A stretch of DNA of 64,000 bases from Mycolicibacterium lacusdiani (lineage in GTDB: Bacteria; Actinomycetota; Actinomycetes; Mycobacteriales; Mycobacteriaceae), in NCBI RefSeq assembly GCF_021916785.1, contig NZ_JAKCFC010000003.1:124001-188000 (forward strand), in the 5' to 3' direction. A program made the translations under genes and the position numbers. Under the pieces are notes generated by a model. The model was not told the DNA's origin and made no database searches. It saw only the letters and a list, made by a program, of their open reading frames with translations. Shown in pieces: positions 38,434-47,185 of this stretch (position 1 is its first letter; each line of letters starts with the position of its first letter).

Positions 38434-38462
38434 AAGAACCCCCGCCATGGGCGGGGGTTCTT
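38434..38462 (-). terminator. Intrinsic terminator of the spc operon after rplO
   Basis: AAGAACCCCCGCC / GGCGGGGGTTCTT, 13-bp perfect arms and a 3-base loop, 22 bp beyond the rplO stop. On the minus strand it is followed by TCGTTTC. It separates the spc operon from sppA. Confidence 0.85.
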
Positions 38463-38483
38463 CACGTGTGAGGTGAGTCGAGG

Positions 38484-38924
38484 CTAGACCTCGGTCGCCG
38501 ATCCGCCTGCGGCGGTGATCTTGTCGCGGGCGCTGCCACTGAACTTGTGCGCGGTGACGTTCACGTTGACCGACAGCTTGCCGTCGCCCAACACCTTCAC
38601 CAGCGAGTTCTTGCGCACGGCGCCGGAGGCGACCAGTTCGTCGATGCCGACGGTGCCACCCTGCGGGAACAGCCGGTTGATGTCACCGACGTTGACGACC
38701 TGGTACTCGGTGCGGAAGCGGTTGCGGAAGCCCTTGAGCTTCGGCAGCCGCATGTGGATCGGCATCTGGCCACCCTCGAAGCCCACGGGGACGTTCTTGC
38801 GGGCCCCGGTGCCCTTGGTGCCACGGCCTGCGGTCTTGCCCTTCGAGCCCTCACCGCGACCCACGCGTGTCTTGGCGGTCTTGGACCCGGGGGCGGGCTT
38901 CAGATCGTGCAGCTTGATGGTCAT
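38484..38924 (-). CDS. rplO: Large-subunit ribosomal protein L15 (uL15)
   Basis: Protein of 146 residues: [20 protein letters not shown] start, the glycine-rich basic arm ([17 protein letters not shown]), [16 protein letters not shown] and the C-terminal globular part. Late-assembly protein of the 50S subunit. Overlaps rpmD by 4 bp. Last gene of this spc operon, since secY is displaced. Confidence 0.97.
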   Translation of the reverse strand: MTIKLHDLKPAPGSKTAKTRVGRGEGSKGKTAGRGTKGTGARKNVPVGFEGGQMPIHMRLPKLKGFRNRFRTEYQVVNVGDINRLFPQGGTVGIDELVASGAVRKNSLVKVLGDGKLSVNVNVTAHKFSGSARDKITAAGGSATEV

Positions 38925-39115
38925 TTCTTCGCGTCCTCCACTGCCTCGACGTCGACGAGGTGGTTCACGACGGCCAGCAGGCCGCGCGTCTGCGCGTTGT
39001 CCTCGCGGACGACGGACTGGCGGATCTTCCGCAGCCCGAGGCTCCGCAGGCTTTCGCGCTGCTTCCAGCGAGCACCGACGGTGCCACGCACCTGGGTGAT
39101 CTTCAGTTCAGCCAT
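38921..39115 (-). CDS. rpmD: Large-subunit ribosomal protein L30 (uL30)
   Basis: Protein of 64 residues: [20 protein letters not shown], then [14 protein letters not shown] and NTQTRGLL-like C terminus ([15 protein letters not shown]). Two bases after rpsE, overlapping rplO. Confidence 0.96.
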   Translation of the reverse strand: MAELKITQVRGTVGARWKQRESLRSLGLRKIRQSVVREDNAQTRGLLAVVNHLVDVEAVEDAKK

Positions 39116-39117
39116 GA

Positions 39118-39792
39118 CTATGCGCTTCCTTCACGTGCGGCCGACGCTGCAACCGCGTCCGCCTCGCGGCGGGCCTTGAGCATGCCCGCAGGTGCGACGT
39201 CCTCGATGGGCAGTCCGCGTCGGGCTGCGACCTCTTCGGGCCGCTGGATCATCTTCAGGGCGGCAACGGTGGCATGCACCACGTTGATCGCGTTGTCGCT
39301 GCCGAGCGACTTGGCCAGGATGTCGTGCACGCCTGCGCACTCCAGCACGGCGCGCACGGCGCCACCGGCGATCACACCGGTACCTGGGCTGGCCGGACGG
39401 AGCATCACGACGCCCGCGGCGGCCTCACCCTGCACCGGGTGGACGATCGTCCCGCCGATCAGCGGCACGCGGAAGAAACCCTTGCGAGCTTCCTCGACGC
39501 CCTTGGCGATGGCGGCGGGAACTTCCTTGGCCTTGCCGTAGCCGACACCGACCATGCCCTTGCCGTCGCCAACGATGACCAGTGCGGTGAAGCTGAAACG
39601 CCGACCACCCTTGACCACCTTGGACACGCGGTTGATCGCGACGACGCGCTCGAGGTATTGGCTCTTCTCGCCGCCGTCACGTCCACCACGGCCACCACGG
39701 TCGTCACGACGACCACGGTTGTCGCCACGTCCGCCGCCGCGGTTGTCCGAAGTATTGCCGGGCCCGCCGGCACCAGTTGCCTGCTCGGCCAT
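39118..39792 (-). CDS. rpsE: Small-subunit ribosomal protein S5 (uS5) with RG-rich N terminus
   Basis: Protein of 224 residues. The first about 45 residues are an Arg/Gly/Asp-rich extension (repeats like [11 protein letters not shown]), then the S5 core: [33 protein letters not shown] and the C-terminal S5 domain ([17 protein letters not shown]). uS5 takes part in decoding fidelity and mRNA unwinding. Two adjacent ATGs (39795, 39792) follow GGAAGG; the more usual MAEQ start is given. Confidence 0.96.
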   Translation of the reverse strand: MAEQATGAGGPGNTSDNRGGGRGDNRGRRDDRGGRGGRDGGEKSQYLERVVAINRVSKVVKGGRRFSFTALVIVGDGKGMVGVGYGKAKEVPAAIAKGVEEARKGFFRVPLIGGTIVHPVQGEAAAGVVMLRPASPGTGVIAGGAVRAVLECAGVHDILAKSLGSDNAINVVHATVAALKMIQRPEEVAARRGLPIEDVAPAGMLKARREADAVAASAAREGSA

Positions 39793-39829
39793 CATGCAGT
39801 CCTTCCAATAATCTTCGCGAAGCCGTTCA

Positions 39830-40243
39830 TCAGAACTTGAGCCCGCCTTCCCGCGCGGCGTCTGCCAGCGCAGCGATGCGGCCTCCGTAGGAGTACCCAC
39901 CGCGGTCGAAGACCACGGTGTCGACGCCGGCGGCCTTGGCGCGCTCGGCGATCAGCTGTCCGACGCGAACGCTGTGTGCCTTCTTGTCGCCGTCGACCGC
40001 ACGCACGTCGGCCTCGATGGACGACGCAGCTGCGAGCGTGACGCCCTGCTGGTCGTCGACGAGCTGCACGTGGATGTGCCGCGCCGAGCGGTTGACCACC
40101 AGGCGAGGCATCTGTGCGGTGCCTGCGACCTTCTTGCGCAGCCGGGCGTGCCTGCGGAGGCGCGCCACGCGACGCGTCTCGGAGATGTTCTGGCCGACGG
40201 GCTTCCGCTTCGCGGTCGCCTGGCTTCCTTGGGTAGCGGGCAT
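39830..40243 (-). CDS. rplR: Large-subunit ribosomal protein L18 (uL18)
   Basis: Protein of 137 residues; basic N-terminal extension, then [30 protein letters not shown] and the C-terminal [20 protein letters not shown]. Binds 5S rRNA. Two bases separate it from rplF. Confidence 0.97.
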   Translation of the reverse strand: MPATQGSQATAKRKPVGQNISETRRVARLRRHARLRKKVAGTAQMPRLVVNRSARHIHVQLVDDQQGVTLAAASSIEADVRAVDGDKKAHSVRVGQLIAERAKAAGVDTVVFDRGGYSYGGRIAALADAAREGGLKF

Positions 40244-40245
40244 TT

Positions 40246-40785
40246 CTACTTACCTGTCTTTCCGACCTTGCGGCGGATCTGCTCGCCTTGGTAGCGAACG
40301 CCCTTGCCCTTGTACGGGTCCGGGCGGCGCAGGCGACGAATGTTCGCCGAGATCTGACCGACCTGCTGCTTGTCGATTCCGGTGATCGAGAACTTGGTGG
40401 GCGTCTCCACCGCGAAGGTGATGCCGTCGGGTGCCGTGATCACCACGGGGTGGCTGTACCCGAGCGCGAACTCGAGGCTGTTGCCCTTGAGCGCGACGCG
40501 GTAGCCGACACCGAAGATCTCCATCTTCGTGGTGTAGCCCTCGGTCACACCGGTGATGAGGTTGGCCACCAGGGTGCGCGACAGCCCGTGCAGCGAGCGG
40601 CTACGCCGCTCGTCGTCGGGACGCGCGACCACGATGGCGCCATCGTCGTTGCGGGTTACGGTGATCGGCTCGGCGACGTCGAGTGCCAAGGTGCCCTTGG
40701 GACCCTTCACCGAGACGTTCTGACCGTCGATCGTTACGTCGACCCCGGATGGAACCAGGACCGGCTGCTTTCCAATGCGCGACAT
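40246..40785 (-). CDS. rplF: Large-subunit ribosomal protein L6 (uL6)
   Basis: Protein of 179 residues, [19 protein letters not shown] onward, with two L6 repeats and the signature [11 protein letters not shown]. The frame extends about 68 codons upstream, but the ATG at 40785 is the family start. Located near the sarcin-ricin loop and factor-binding site. Confidence 0.97.
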   Translation of the reverse strand: MSRIGKQPVLVPSGVDVTIDGQNVSVKGPKGTLALDVAEPITVTRNDDGAIVVARPDDERRSRSLHGLSRTLVANLITGVTEGYTTKMEIFGVGYRVALKGNSLEFALGYSHPVVITAPDGITFAVETPTKFSITGIDKQQVGQISANIRRLRRPDPYKGKGVRYQGEQIRRKVGKTGK

Positions 40786-40798
40786 GTTTGTCTCTCCC

Positions 40799-41197
40799 CT
40801 ACCAGACGTAAGCGAGGACTTCGCCGCCCACGCCCTGTCGTGCTGCCTGGCGGTCGGTGAGCAGACCCGAGGACGTGGAGATGATCGCCACGCCCAGGCC
40901 TCCCAGCACCCGCGGCAGGTTGGTGGACTTCGCGTAGACGCGCAGACCGGGCTTGGACACCCGGCGCAGTCCCGCGATGCTGCGTTCACGGCTCGGGCCG
41001 TACTTCAGCTGAACGACGAGGGCCTTGCCCACACGGGCATCCTCGGTGTGGAAATCGGTGATGTAACCCTCCGACTTCAAGATCTCGGCGATGTTCACCT
41101 TGATCTTGCTGTGGGGCAGGGTCACCTCATCGTGATACGCCGAGTTGGCGTTGCGCAGACGCGTCAAGAAGTCTGCAATCGGGTCAGTCATCGTCAT
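40799..41197 (-). CDS. rpsH: Small-subunit ribosomal protein S8 (uS8)
   Basis: Protein of 132 residues, [19 protein letters not shown] start and the C-terminal [19 protein letters not shown] motif. Binds 16S rRNA helix 21 and, in other bacteria, represses the spc operon. Confidence 0.97.
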   Translation of the reverse strand: MTMTDPIADFLTRLRNANSAYHDEVTLPHSKIKVNIAEILKSEGYITDFHTEDARVGKALVVQLKYGPSRERSIAGLRRVSKPGLRVYAKSTNLPRVLGGLGVAIISTSSGLLTDRQAARQGVGGEVLAYVW

Positions 41198-41348
41198 GAC
41201 AACCGGCTCACCTTCCTCGCGGCGGTTCCCTCAGTGGTATCTGTGGGGCCTACCGCAATGCTGTTCTAAGTGGTCTTTTGGCCTGTGTGCTCGCGCGGTG
41301 CGCGGGCGCTCGTCGCTGCTCGAACTGGTCGTCCGAGCGCTCGTGGTG

Positions 41349-41534
41349 TTACCAGCTGGACTTCTGCACGCCGGGCAGTTCGCCGGCGTGTGCCATCTCC
41401 CGCAAGCAGATTCGGCAGAGGCCGAACTTGCGGAACACCGCGTGCGGGCGACCGCAGCGGTTGCAGCGGGTGTAGCCGCGCACCTTGAACTTCGGCTTCT
41501 TGTTGGCCTTGATGACCAGCGCCTTCTTTGCCAT
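41349..41534 (-). CDS. rpsN: Small-subunit ribosomal protein S14, zinc-binding short form (uS14, type Z)
   Basis: Protein of 61 residues, [20 protein letters not shown] then [10 protein letters not shown] and [10 protein letters not shown]: four cysteines in two CxxC pairs bind zinc. This short form is the standard spc-operon S14 of actinobacteria; a longer zinc-free paralogue is usually encoded elsewhere. Two bases from rplE. A 151-bp gap to rpsH follows. Confidence 0.96.
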   Translation of the reverse strand: MAKKALVIKANKKPKFKVRGYTRCNRCGRPHAVFRKFGLCRICLREMAHAGELPGVQKSSW

Positions 41535-41536
41535 GC

Positions 41537-42109
41537 TCAGTTCTCCTTGAACGGGAAGCCGAGCGCACGCAGCAGCGCGCGGCCTTCGTCGTCGGTCGTC
41601 GCCGAGGTGACGACGGTGATGTCCATGCCGCGGGGGCGGTCGATGCTGTCGACGTCGATCTCGTGGAACACCGACTGCTCGTTGAGCCCGAAGGTGTAGT
41701 TGCCGTTGCCGTCGAACTGCTTGGGCGACAGGCCGCGGAAGTCGCGGATACGCGGGAGGGCGATCGACACCAGGCGGTCGAGGAACTCCCACATGCGGTC
41801 GTTGCGCAGCGTGACGCGGGCGCCGATCGGCATGCCCTCGCGCAGCTTGAACTGTGCGATGGACTTGCGGGCCTTGCGGATCTCCGGCTTCTGGCCGGTG
41901 ATCAGCGCGAGGTCGTTGACCGCACCGTTGATCAGCTTCGCGTCACGGGCGGCGTCGCCGACGCCCATGTTGACGATGACCTTGACCACGCCGGGGATCT
42001 GCATGACGTTGGCGTACTCGAACTCCTTGTTGAGGGAGTCCTTGATCTCGTCGCGGTAGCGCTGCTTGAGCCGCGGGATCGTCTTCTCGGTGGTTTCTGC
42101 GGTGGTCAT
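41537..42109 (-). CDS. rplE: Large-subunit ribosomal protein L5 (uL5)
   Basis: Protein of 190 residues with [40 protein letters not shown] and the [12 protein letters not shown] segment. Part of the central protuberance; binds 5S rRNA and contacts P-site tRNA. Two bases from rplX. Confidence 0.97.
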   Translation of the reverse strand: MTTAETTEKTIPRLKQRYRDEIKDSLNKEFEYANVMQIPGVVKVIVNMGVGDAARDAKLINGAVNDLALITGQKPEIRKARKSIAQFKLREGMPIGARVTLRNDRMWEFLDRLVSIALPRIRDFRGLSPKQFDGNGNYTFGLNEQSVFHEIDVDSIDRPRGMDITVVTSATTDDEGRALLRALGFPFKEN

Positions 42110-42111
42110 GT

Positions 42112-42429
42112 CTAGATGTCCTTGCCGTTCTTCTTCGACACCCGAACGTTCTTGCCGGTCTCTTCGTCGCGCCGGTAGCCGATGCGGGTCGGGTTGCCAT
42201 CGGAGTCGACCACCATCACGTTGCTCACGTGGATGGGGGCTTCCTGGGTGACGATGCCGCCCGACGACGCGCCACGCTCATTGCTCGAGACGGCGGTGTG
42301 CTTCTTGATTCGGTTGACGCCCTCGACCAAGACCTTCTCGCGGCCGGGGTAGGCCTCGAGGACCTTGCCCTTCGCGCCCTTGTCCTTGCCCGAGATGACG
42401 AGGACCGTGTCGCCCTTGTGCACCTTCAC
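42112..42429 (-). CDS. rplX: Large-subunit ribosomal protein L24 (uL24)
   Basis: Protein of 105 residues with an N-terminal KOW motif ([20 protein letters not shown]), EGVNRIKKH and the C-terminal [19 protein letters not shown]. Early 50S assembly protein. Directly abuts rplN. Confidence 0.97.
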   Translation of the reverse strand: MKVHKGDTVLVISGKDKGAKGKVLEAYPGREKVLVEGVNRIKKHTAVSSNERGASSGGIVTQEAPIHVSNVMVVDSDGNPTRIGYRRDEETGKNVRVSKKNGKDI

Positions 42430-42798
42430 TTACAACACCTCCGGAGCCAGCGAGACGATCTTCATGAAGCGCTTCTCACGCAGTTCGCGCCCGACCGGGC
42501 CGAAGATGCGGGTGCCACGCGGATCGTTGTCGGCCTTGATGATCACGGCCGCATTCTCGTCGAACTTGATGTAACTGCCATCGGCGCGGCGACGCTCCTT
42601 GACGGTGCGGACGATGACGGCCTTGACGACGTCTCCCCGCTTGACGTTTCCGCCAGGGATGGCGTCCTTGACGGTCGCCACGATGACATCGCCGATGCCG
42701 GCGTATCGCCGACCCGAGCCACCGAGAACGCGGATGCACAAGATTTCCTTGGCACCCGTGTTGTCGGCGACCTTCAGCCGGGATTCCTGCTGAATCAC
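42430..42798 (-). CDS. rplN: Large-subunit ribosomal protein L14 (uL14)
   Basis: Protein of 122 residues from the GTG at 42798 ([20 protein letters not shown]), with [20 protein letters not shown] and [14 protein letters not shown]. The GTG has GGAGATC upstream; upstream in-frame ATG would add a non-family tail. First gene of the spc operon, with its own promoter about 150 bp upstream. Confidence 0.97.
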   Translation of the reverse strand: MIQQESRLKVADNTGAKEILCIRVLGGSGRRYAGIGDVIVATVKDAIPGGNVKRGDVVKAVIVRTVKERRRADGSYIKFDENAAVIIKADNDPRGTRIFGPVGRELREKRFMKIVSLAPEVL

Positions 42799-42832
42799 TC
42801 GATCTCCTCGATTTCGATGCACGACGAGCAGC

Positions 42833-42924
42833 AAAAAACCCTCGGCGTACGCGGTCTTCGTTGTCTAAGGGCACGCAGGGCCGTTCAAGTCGATGAGGAT
42901 TCACATCTTCGCGAACAGCCGAGG
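42833..42924 (-). promoter_or_regulatory. Attenuator-like fold in the rplN leader
   Basis: On the minus strand, CCTCGGC (42924-42918) is complementary to GCCGAGG (42846-42840), which is followed at once by GTTTTTT (T-run 42838-42833). The 71-base loop can itself fold. Stem plus T-run about 35 bases before the rplN start looks like an intrinsic terminator inside the leader, so operon expression could be attenuated. This is inferred from sequence alone. Confidence 0.4.
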
Positions 42925-42945
42925 TCTGCCCAAGGCAACCCCTAC

Positions 42946-42974
42946 ATACTAGGTGAGCACGTCGAATGCACCAA
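42946..42974 (-). promoter_or_regulatory. SigA-like promoter of the spc operon
   Basis: Minus-strand TTGGTG (42974-42969), 17 bp spacer, TAGTAT (42951-42946). Three of six and four of six matches to the -35 and -10 consensus with ideal spacing. Predicted transcription start near 42939, giving a leader of about 140 bases before rplN. Confidence 0.6.
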
Positions 42975-43089
42975 ATCGCTGCTCGACGCCCACCTGCTAC
43001 CCCGCCGAGCGTGCGTGTCTGCGGGCGACACGCCGGGCGAAAACCCGACTTCGCGCACGCTCGACGCCGACGACCCTACCCGGGCGCGG

Positions 43090-43974
43090 CTATCCGGGCA
43101 CCACGCAGCGGAAGCCGATGTGGGTGGTCGCGCTGTCCTGGGATTGCGCGGATCTCGCGGCGGGACGGTACCGGTGGCAGTACTCCGGGGCGCACAGGTG
43201 GGAGCCGCCCTTGAGCGTCTGGCTGATCGACGGGTCGGGCTCGAGGCTCGGCGTGCAGCAGCCCGGCGCTGCACCCTGCGCTCCTGCCCGCCGGGGTGAG
43301 TACCGCGTCGTGGTCCACTCCCAGACGTTGCCGATCATGTCGACCAAGCCGTACCGGTTCTCGGGGAACGTGCCCACCGGCGATGTGCCGACCCAGCCTG
43401 CGGCGCCGTCGTTGCGGTACGGGAACCGGCCCTGCCAGGTATTGGCCATCAGCGTCCCGCCAGGCGTGACGTCGTCGCCCCATGGATAGATGGTGCCTGC
43501 GCCGGCACGCGCGGCGTACTCCCACTCCCCCTCGGCCGGCAGCCTGCGCCCCGCCCACCGGGCGTAGGCCGCCGCGTCGGTATAGGCCACCTGCACCACC
43601 GGGTGATCGGCGATCGCGTCGATGCCGCTGCCCGCGCCGAACGGGTCCCGCCAGCTCGCGCCGGGCGCCCAGTCCCACCAGAGGCGCCAGTCCCGCAGGT
43701 CGACCGGGCCGGGGGTCGGCCGGAAGACGAGGGCACCGGGCTGCAGGTCCGCGGCGGCGACACCCGGGTAGAGCGCCGGGTCGAGCGCGCGTTCGGCGAC
43801 GGTGACGTACCCGGTGTCGGCGACGAACTCGGCGTACTGGGCGTTGGTCACGGGGTGGCGCTCGATCGCGAAGTCCTCGACGGTCGCGGTGTGGACCGGG
43901 GCCTCGTCGGGATAGAAGTCGCTCGAACCCATCGAGAAGGCGCCGCCGCGCAGCGGGATCAGGTCGGTCAGCAT
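43090..43974 (-). CDS. Formylglycine-generating enzyme (sulfatase-modifying, SUMF1/FGE family)
   Basis: Protein of 294 residues that converts the active-site cysteine of sulfatases to formylglycine. The fold is marked by GGAFSMGSSDFYPDEAPVH near the start, LPAEGEWEYAARAG, GLVDMIGNVWEWT and the C-terminal active-site region GGSHLCAPEYCHRYR with Cys261 and Cys266, the copper-binding pair. It is adjacent to atsA and equivalent to Rv0712. About 290 bp between it and rplN hold the spc promoter and leader. Confidence 0.93.
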   Translation of the reverse strand: MLTDLIPLRGGAFSMGSSDFYPDEAPVHTATVEDFAIERHPVTNAQYAEFVADTGYVTVAERALDPALYPGVAAADLQPGALVFRPTPGPVDLRDWRLWWDWAPGASWRDPFGAGSGIDAIADHPVVQVAYTDAAAYARWAGRRLPAEGEWEYAARAGAGTIYPWGDDVTPGGTLMANTWQGRFPYRNDGAAGWVGTSPVGTFPENRYGLVDMIGNVWEWTTTRYSPRRAGAQGAAPGCCTPSLEPDPSISQTLKGGSHLCAPEYCHRYRPAARSAQSQDSATTHIGFRCVVPG

Positions 43975-43978
43975 GCGA

Positions 43979-44665
43979 TCACGGCATCCGTACCTCGAAG
44001 TCGGCGGTGAGCACGTCGCCTGCAGCGTCGAACGCGTCGGCTCCGGACGGCGCCTCGACGTGCACGCTGACGAGATAGTTCGCGGTGTCGGTCGGTAGGT
44101 GGACGATTCGGTCGCGGAACTCGACTGCCGTCCCGGGGATGTCCGACCACGAACCCATCAGCTTCTGGCCGCTGAACTCGCACAGTTCCCCTGGCAGCAC
44201 GCTGACGGCGCTCACCGCCGACTGCTCCATGTTGTCGTCGGCATAGCCGCGAAACGCGGCGGCGGGGTCGAGATCGGTGGTCGCGATCGTGACGGTCGCC
44301 GTCATCTGCTCGGGACCGGTCAACGTCCCCGCGACGTCACCCGTGCCACCCGTGAAGCTCCAGCCCTCGGGGACGCCGATCACGATCTGGGGCGCCCGGG
44401 GGTCGTCGACGGCGGCGACGTATCCCACGCGGGGCACCACCTCGGGGGCGCAGGTGACGGGTCCAGCGGGCACGGGCGCCTCGGACGTCGGCATGATGCC
44501 CGGCTCGGGCTGATTGGCAGCGCTCGTGCTGGACGTCGCCGGCGCCGAGGCGGGCGGCTCGGACCATCCGTCGGCGACCGAGCGACCGTCGGTGACGCGC
44601 ACGCAGCCCGACACGACCACCGCCGCACACGCGAGCGCGACGGTGCTGACGTATCGGAGGTTCAT
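43979..44665 (-). CDS. Putative secreted lipoprotein between atsA and the FGE gene
   Basis: Protein of 228 residues with a lipoprotein signal peptide ending VVVSGC (lipobox cysteine at residue 21), a Ser/Ala/Pro-rich linker (about 30-65) and one globular domain (about 70-228) with two more cysteines. I recognise no enzymatic motif; a lipoprotein LpqN/LpqT-like fold is possible from the pattern but uncertain. The start (ATG 44665) overlaps the atsA stop by one base; it ends 4 bp before the FGE gene, so the three genes form an operon. Confidence 0.7.
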   Translation of the reverse strand: MNLRYVSTVALACAAVVVSGCVRVTDGRSVADGWSEPPASAPATSSTSAANQPEPGIMPTSEAPVPAGPVTCAPEVVPRVGYVAAVDDPRAPQIVIGVPEGWSFTGGTGDVAGTLTGPEQMTATVTIATTDLDPAAAFRGYADDNMEQSAVSAVSVLPGELCEFSGQKLMGSWSDIPGTAVEFRDRIVHLPTDTANYLVSVHVEAPSGADAFDAAGDVLTADFEVRMP

Positions 44666-47016
44666 CAGTCCTTCGCGAACGCCTGGGCGAGTTCGCGTTC
44701 CACGTCGACGTACGGCGTGCCGGAGGTGTCGACGACCACCTTTGCGATCGTGCCACCGGTGAACGGGAACGGCGCCCGGTACGAATCGGAGATGGCCTGT
44801 CCGGTGTTGCGGCCGACGGCGACCCCGCCGCCGGCGAGCCCGAAGGTGCCCGGGTGGGTGCGGACACCGGACCTGTCCGCCACCACTCGACCGTCGACGT
44901 ACATCGACACGTCGCCGAGCGGCGTGTGGCTGCCATCGACGGTGCCCGTGCGGTCGTATCGAACCCCGACGACGTGCGCGCCGAGCGGAAGTGGTTCGGC
45001 ACTGACGACTTCCTGCTCGTCCTCGCCCATGAAGTCGTATATGTAGTGCAACCGGCCGTCGCGAGCGAACAGCACGTGTCCACCGTGCCCGGCGCCCTGT
45101 TTGTAGAGCACGCCCTCGACGTCGGGACTGTCGATGGTGACCTCGGCCAGCACGGAGAAGGACTGCCCGCGCAGTTCCAGAGCCGCACCGATGCCGACCT
45201 CGGACGCGTCCGGGTAGTAGGTGAAGTGGTTGCGCCCGCTCGCCAGATACGGCCGTTCGCGCATGATGGTCTCGAAGATGTTCAGGTCCGACAGGGGCAG
45301 GCCGTTGTACTTGGCGGCCTCGTCGAACCAGAGTTGCTTGAGTTCCTCGAGTTTTTCGGGATGCTCGGCTGCCAGGTCGTGGCATTGGCTGCGGTCGGAG
45401 GCGATGTGGAACAGTTCCCATCGGTCGGAGTCGAAGTGCGACCAGCCCGCTGGACTGGCGGCGTGCACGGTGTTGGCGAACCAGCCGTCGTGCCAGATGC
45501 CGCGGGTGCCGAGCATCGTGTAGAACTGCGTGTGCTTTCCGGTGTCCGCGGCCGAATCGTTCAGCGCCGCCTTGAAGCTGACGCCGTCGAGCGGTTTCTG
45601 CCGGATTCCGTTGACTTCGTCGGGCGCAGTGATGCCCAGCAGGTCGTAGATGGTGGGCGTGACGTCGCAGACGTTGACGTAGGCGTCGCAAACCTCACCG
45701 TGAGCCTTGATTCCGTTGGGCCAGGACACGATTGCGGTGTCGGCGATGCCGCCCTCGTGCGATGCGTAGCGCTTGAACAGCTTGTAGGGCGTGTTGAACG
45801 CCATCGCCCACCCGATCGGGTAGTGGTTGTAGGTCTCCGGACCTCCCAGCTGGTCGTAGACGCGCATGCCATCGGCGACGGTGTCGATGTATCCGTTGAA
45901 GAACTTGACCTCGTTGACCGAGCCGTTCGGCCCGCCCTCACCGCTGGCGCCGTTGTCGGAGATCACCACGACGATCGTGTCGTCGAGTTGCCCGGATTCC
46001 TCGAGATAGTCCAGTATTCGGCTGATTTGGGCGTCGGTGTAGGTGAGGAACCCGGCGAACACCTCGGCCATGCGGCTGAAGAGTCGCTTCTCGTCGTCGT
46101 CGAGTCCGTCCCACGGCCGGACCGTGTCCTGCAGCGGCCACGGTTCCCCGTTCGGACCGGTCACGTCGAGGTAGGGATTCATCGGCGACAGCTCGGTGTC
46201 GGGCGGGACGATGCCGAGCGCCTTCTGGTTCTCGAGCACGATCTCGCGGTAGCGCTCGTAGCCCATGTCGAACGTACCGGCGTACCTGTCGGCCCACTCC
46301 TTGGAGACGTGGTGCGGCGCGTGCCCGGCGCCTGGGCAGACGTAGGAGAACCACGGCTTGTCGGGTGCGATCACCTTGGCGTCGCGGATGAATTCGATCG
46401 TCTTGTCCGCGAGATCCTTCGACAGGTGGTAGCCGTCTTCCGGGGTGGCCGGCGGCGTGACCGGGTGGTTGTCGTACACGAGGTCGGGATACCACTGGTC
46501 GGTCTCGCCGCCCATGAACCCGTAGAACCGCTCGAAGCCGCGCGCGAGCGGCCAATGCCGTTTGGTGGCAGCCAGATTCGATTCCTCGAGCGGGGTCAGA
46601 TGCCACTTGCCCACGCAGTAGGTGTTGTAGCCCCGCTCCTCGAGCACCTCCGAGAGCAGTGCGGTGTCGGCGGGGATGCGGCCGTTGCAGTTGGGGAAGC
46701 CGTCGGTGAACTCCTCGACGGTGGCCATGCCGACCGTCGTGGCGTTGCGTCCGGTCAGCAGCGATGCCCTGGTGGGCGAACACAGTGCGGTAGTGTGGAA
46801 TTGCGACAACCGTACGCCGCGTTCGGCCAGCCGGCTCATGGCGGGCATCTCGACCAGTCCGCCGAAACAGTCCCAGGTGGCGATGCCGATGTCGTCCCAG
46901 ACCAGGTAGAGCACGTTGGGTGAGCCCGGCGGTGCGGTGGGCGCGGCGTAGGGGCCCCAGTCCGGTGTCGAGTCGCGGACGTCGAGTTCTATGCGTCCGC
47001 TGAATTCCGAAGTCAT
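44665..47016 (-). CDS. atsA: Arylsulfatase AtsA
   Basis: Type I sulfatase of 783 residues, close to Rv0711 in length. The sulfatase signature is complete: Cys79 in LCSPTRASLLTGRN is the residue converted to formylglycine by the neighbouring FGE. Metal-binding Asp-Asp in VWDDIG (41-42) and DNGASGEGG in the second metal site are present. No signal peptide, so probably cytosolic. The C-terminal about 200 residues form a separate beta domain. ATG 47016 starts the sulfatase homology; the frame continues upstream into unrelated sequence. Confidence 0.93.
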   Translation of the reverse strand: MTSEFSGRIELDVRDSTPDWGPYAAPTAPPGSPNVLYLVWDDIGIATWDCFGGLVEMPAMSRLAERGVRLSQFHTTALCSPTRASLLTGRNATTVGMATVEEFTDGFPNCNGRIPADTALLSEVLEERGYNTYCVGKWHLTPLEESNLAATKRHWPLARGFERFYGFMGGETDQWYPDLVYDNHPVTPPATPEDGYHLSKDLADKTIEFIRDAKVIAPDKPWFSYVCPGAGHAPHHVSKEWADRYAGTFDMGYERYREIVLENQKALGIVPPDTELSPMNPYLDVTGPNGEPWPLQDTVRPWDGLDDDEKRLFSRMAEVFAGFLTYTDAQISRILDYLEESGQLDDTIVVVISDNGASGEGGPNGSVNEVKFFNGYIDTVADGMRVYDQLGGPETYNHYPIGWAMAFNTPYKLFKRYASHEGGIADTAIVSWPNGIKAHGEVCDAYVNVCDVTPTIYDLLGITAPDEVNGIRQKPLDGVSFKAALNDSAADTGKHTQFYTMLGTRGIWHDGWFANTVHAASPAGWSHFDSDRWELFHIASDRSQCHDLAAEHPEKLEELKQLWFDEAAKYNGLPLSDLNIFETIMRERPYLASGRNHFTYYPDASEVGIGAALELRGQSFSVLAEVTIDSPDVEGVLYKQGAGHGGHVLFARDGRLHYIYDFMGEDEQEVVSAEPLPLGAHVVGVRYDRTGTVDGSHTPLGDVSMYVDGRVVADRSGVRTHPGTFGLAGGGVAVGRNTGQAISDSYRAPFPFTGGTIAKVVVDTSGTPYVDVERELAQAFAKD

Positions 47017-47185
47017 GCCGCCTCGTCCTGAGATGGGTGGATTGCCTGCCCTCGCCGACGTCAGGAGACTACCCCGCCGGGTCACTGCCCTGCGGGTGAA
47101 TTGACGGGGGCGTCGGGCGCTCGTGCACAGTCCACACTCGAGACGCCGAACCACATTCGGTTCAACGGGTTTCGTGCCGAGCCGC

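Noticed and set aside
44998..46923. Long plus-strand frame antisense to atsA
   Set aside because: Valine/arginine-rich antisense shadow with no motif; atsA has complete sulfatase signatures.
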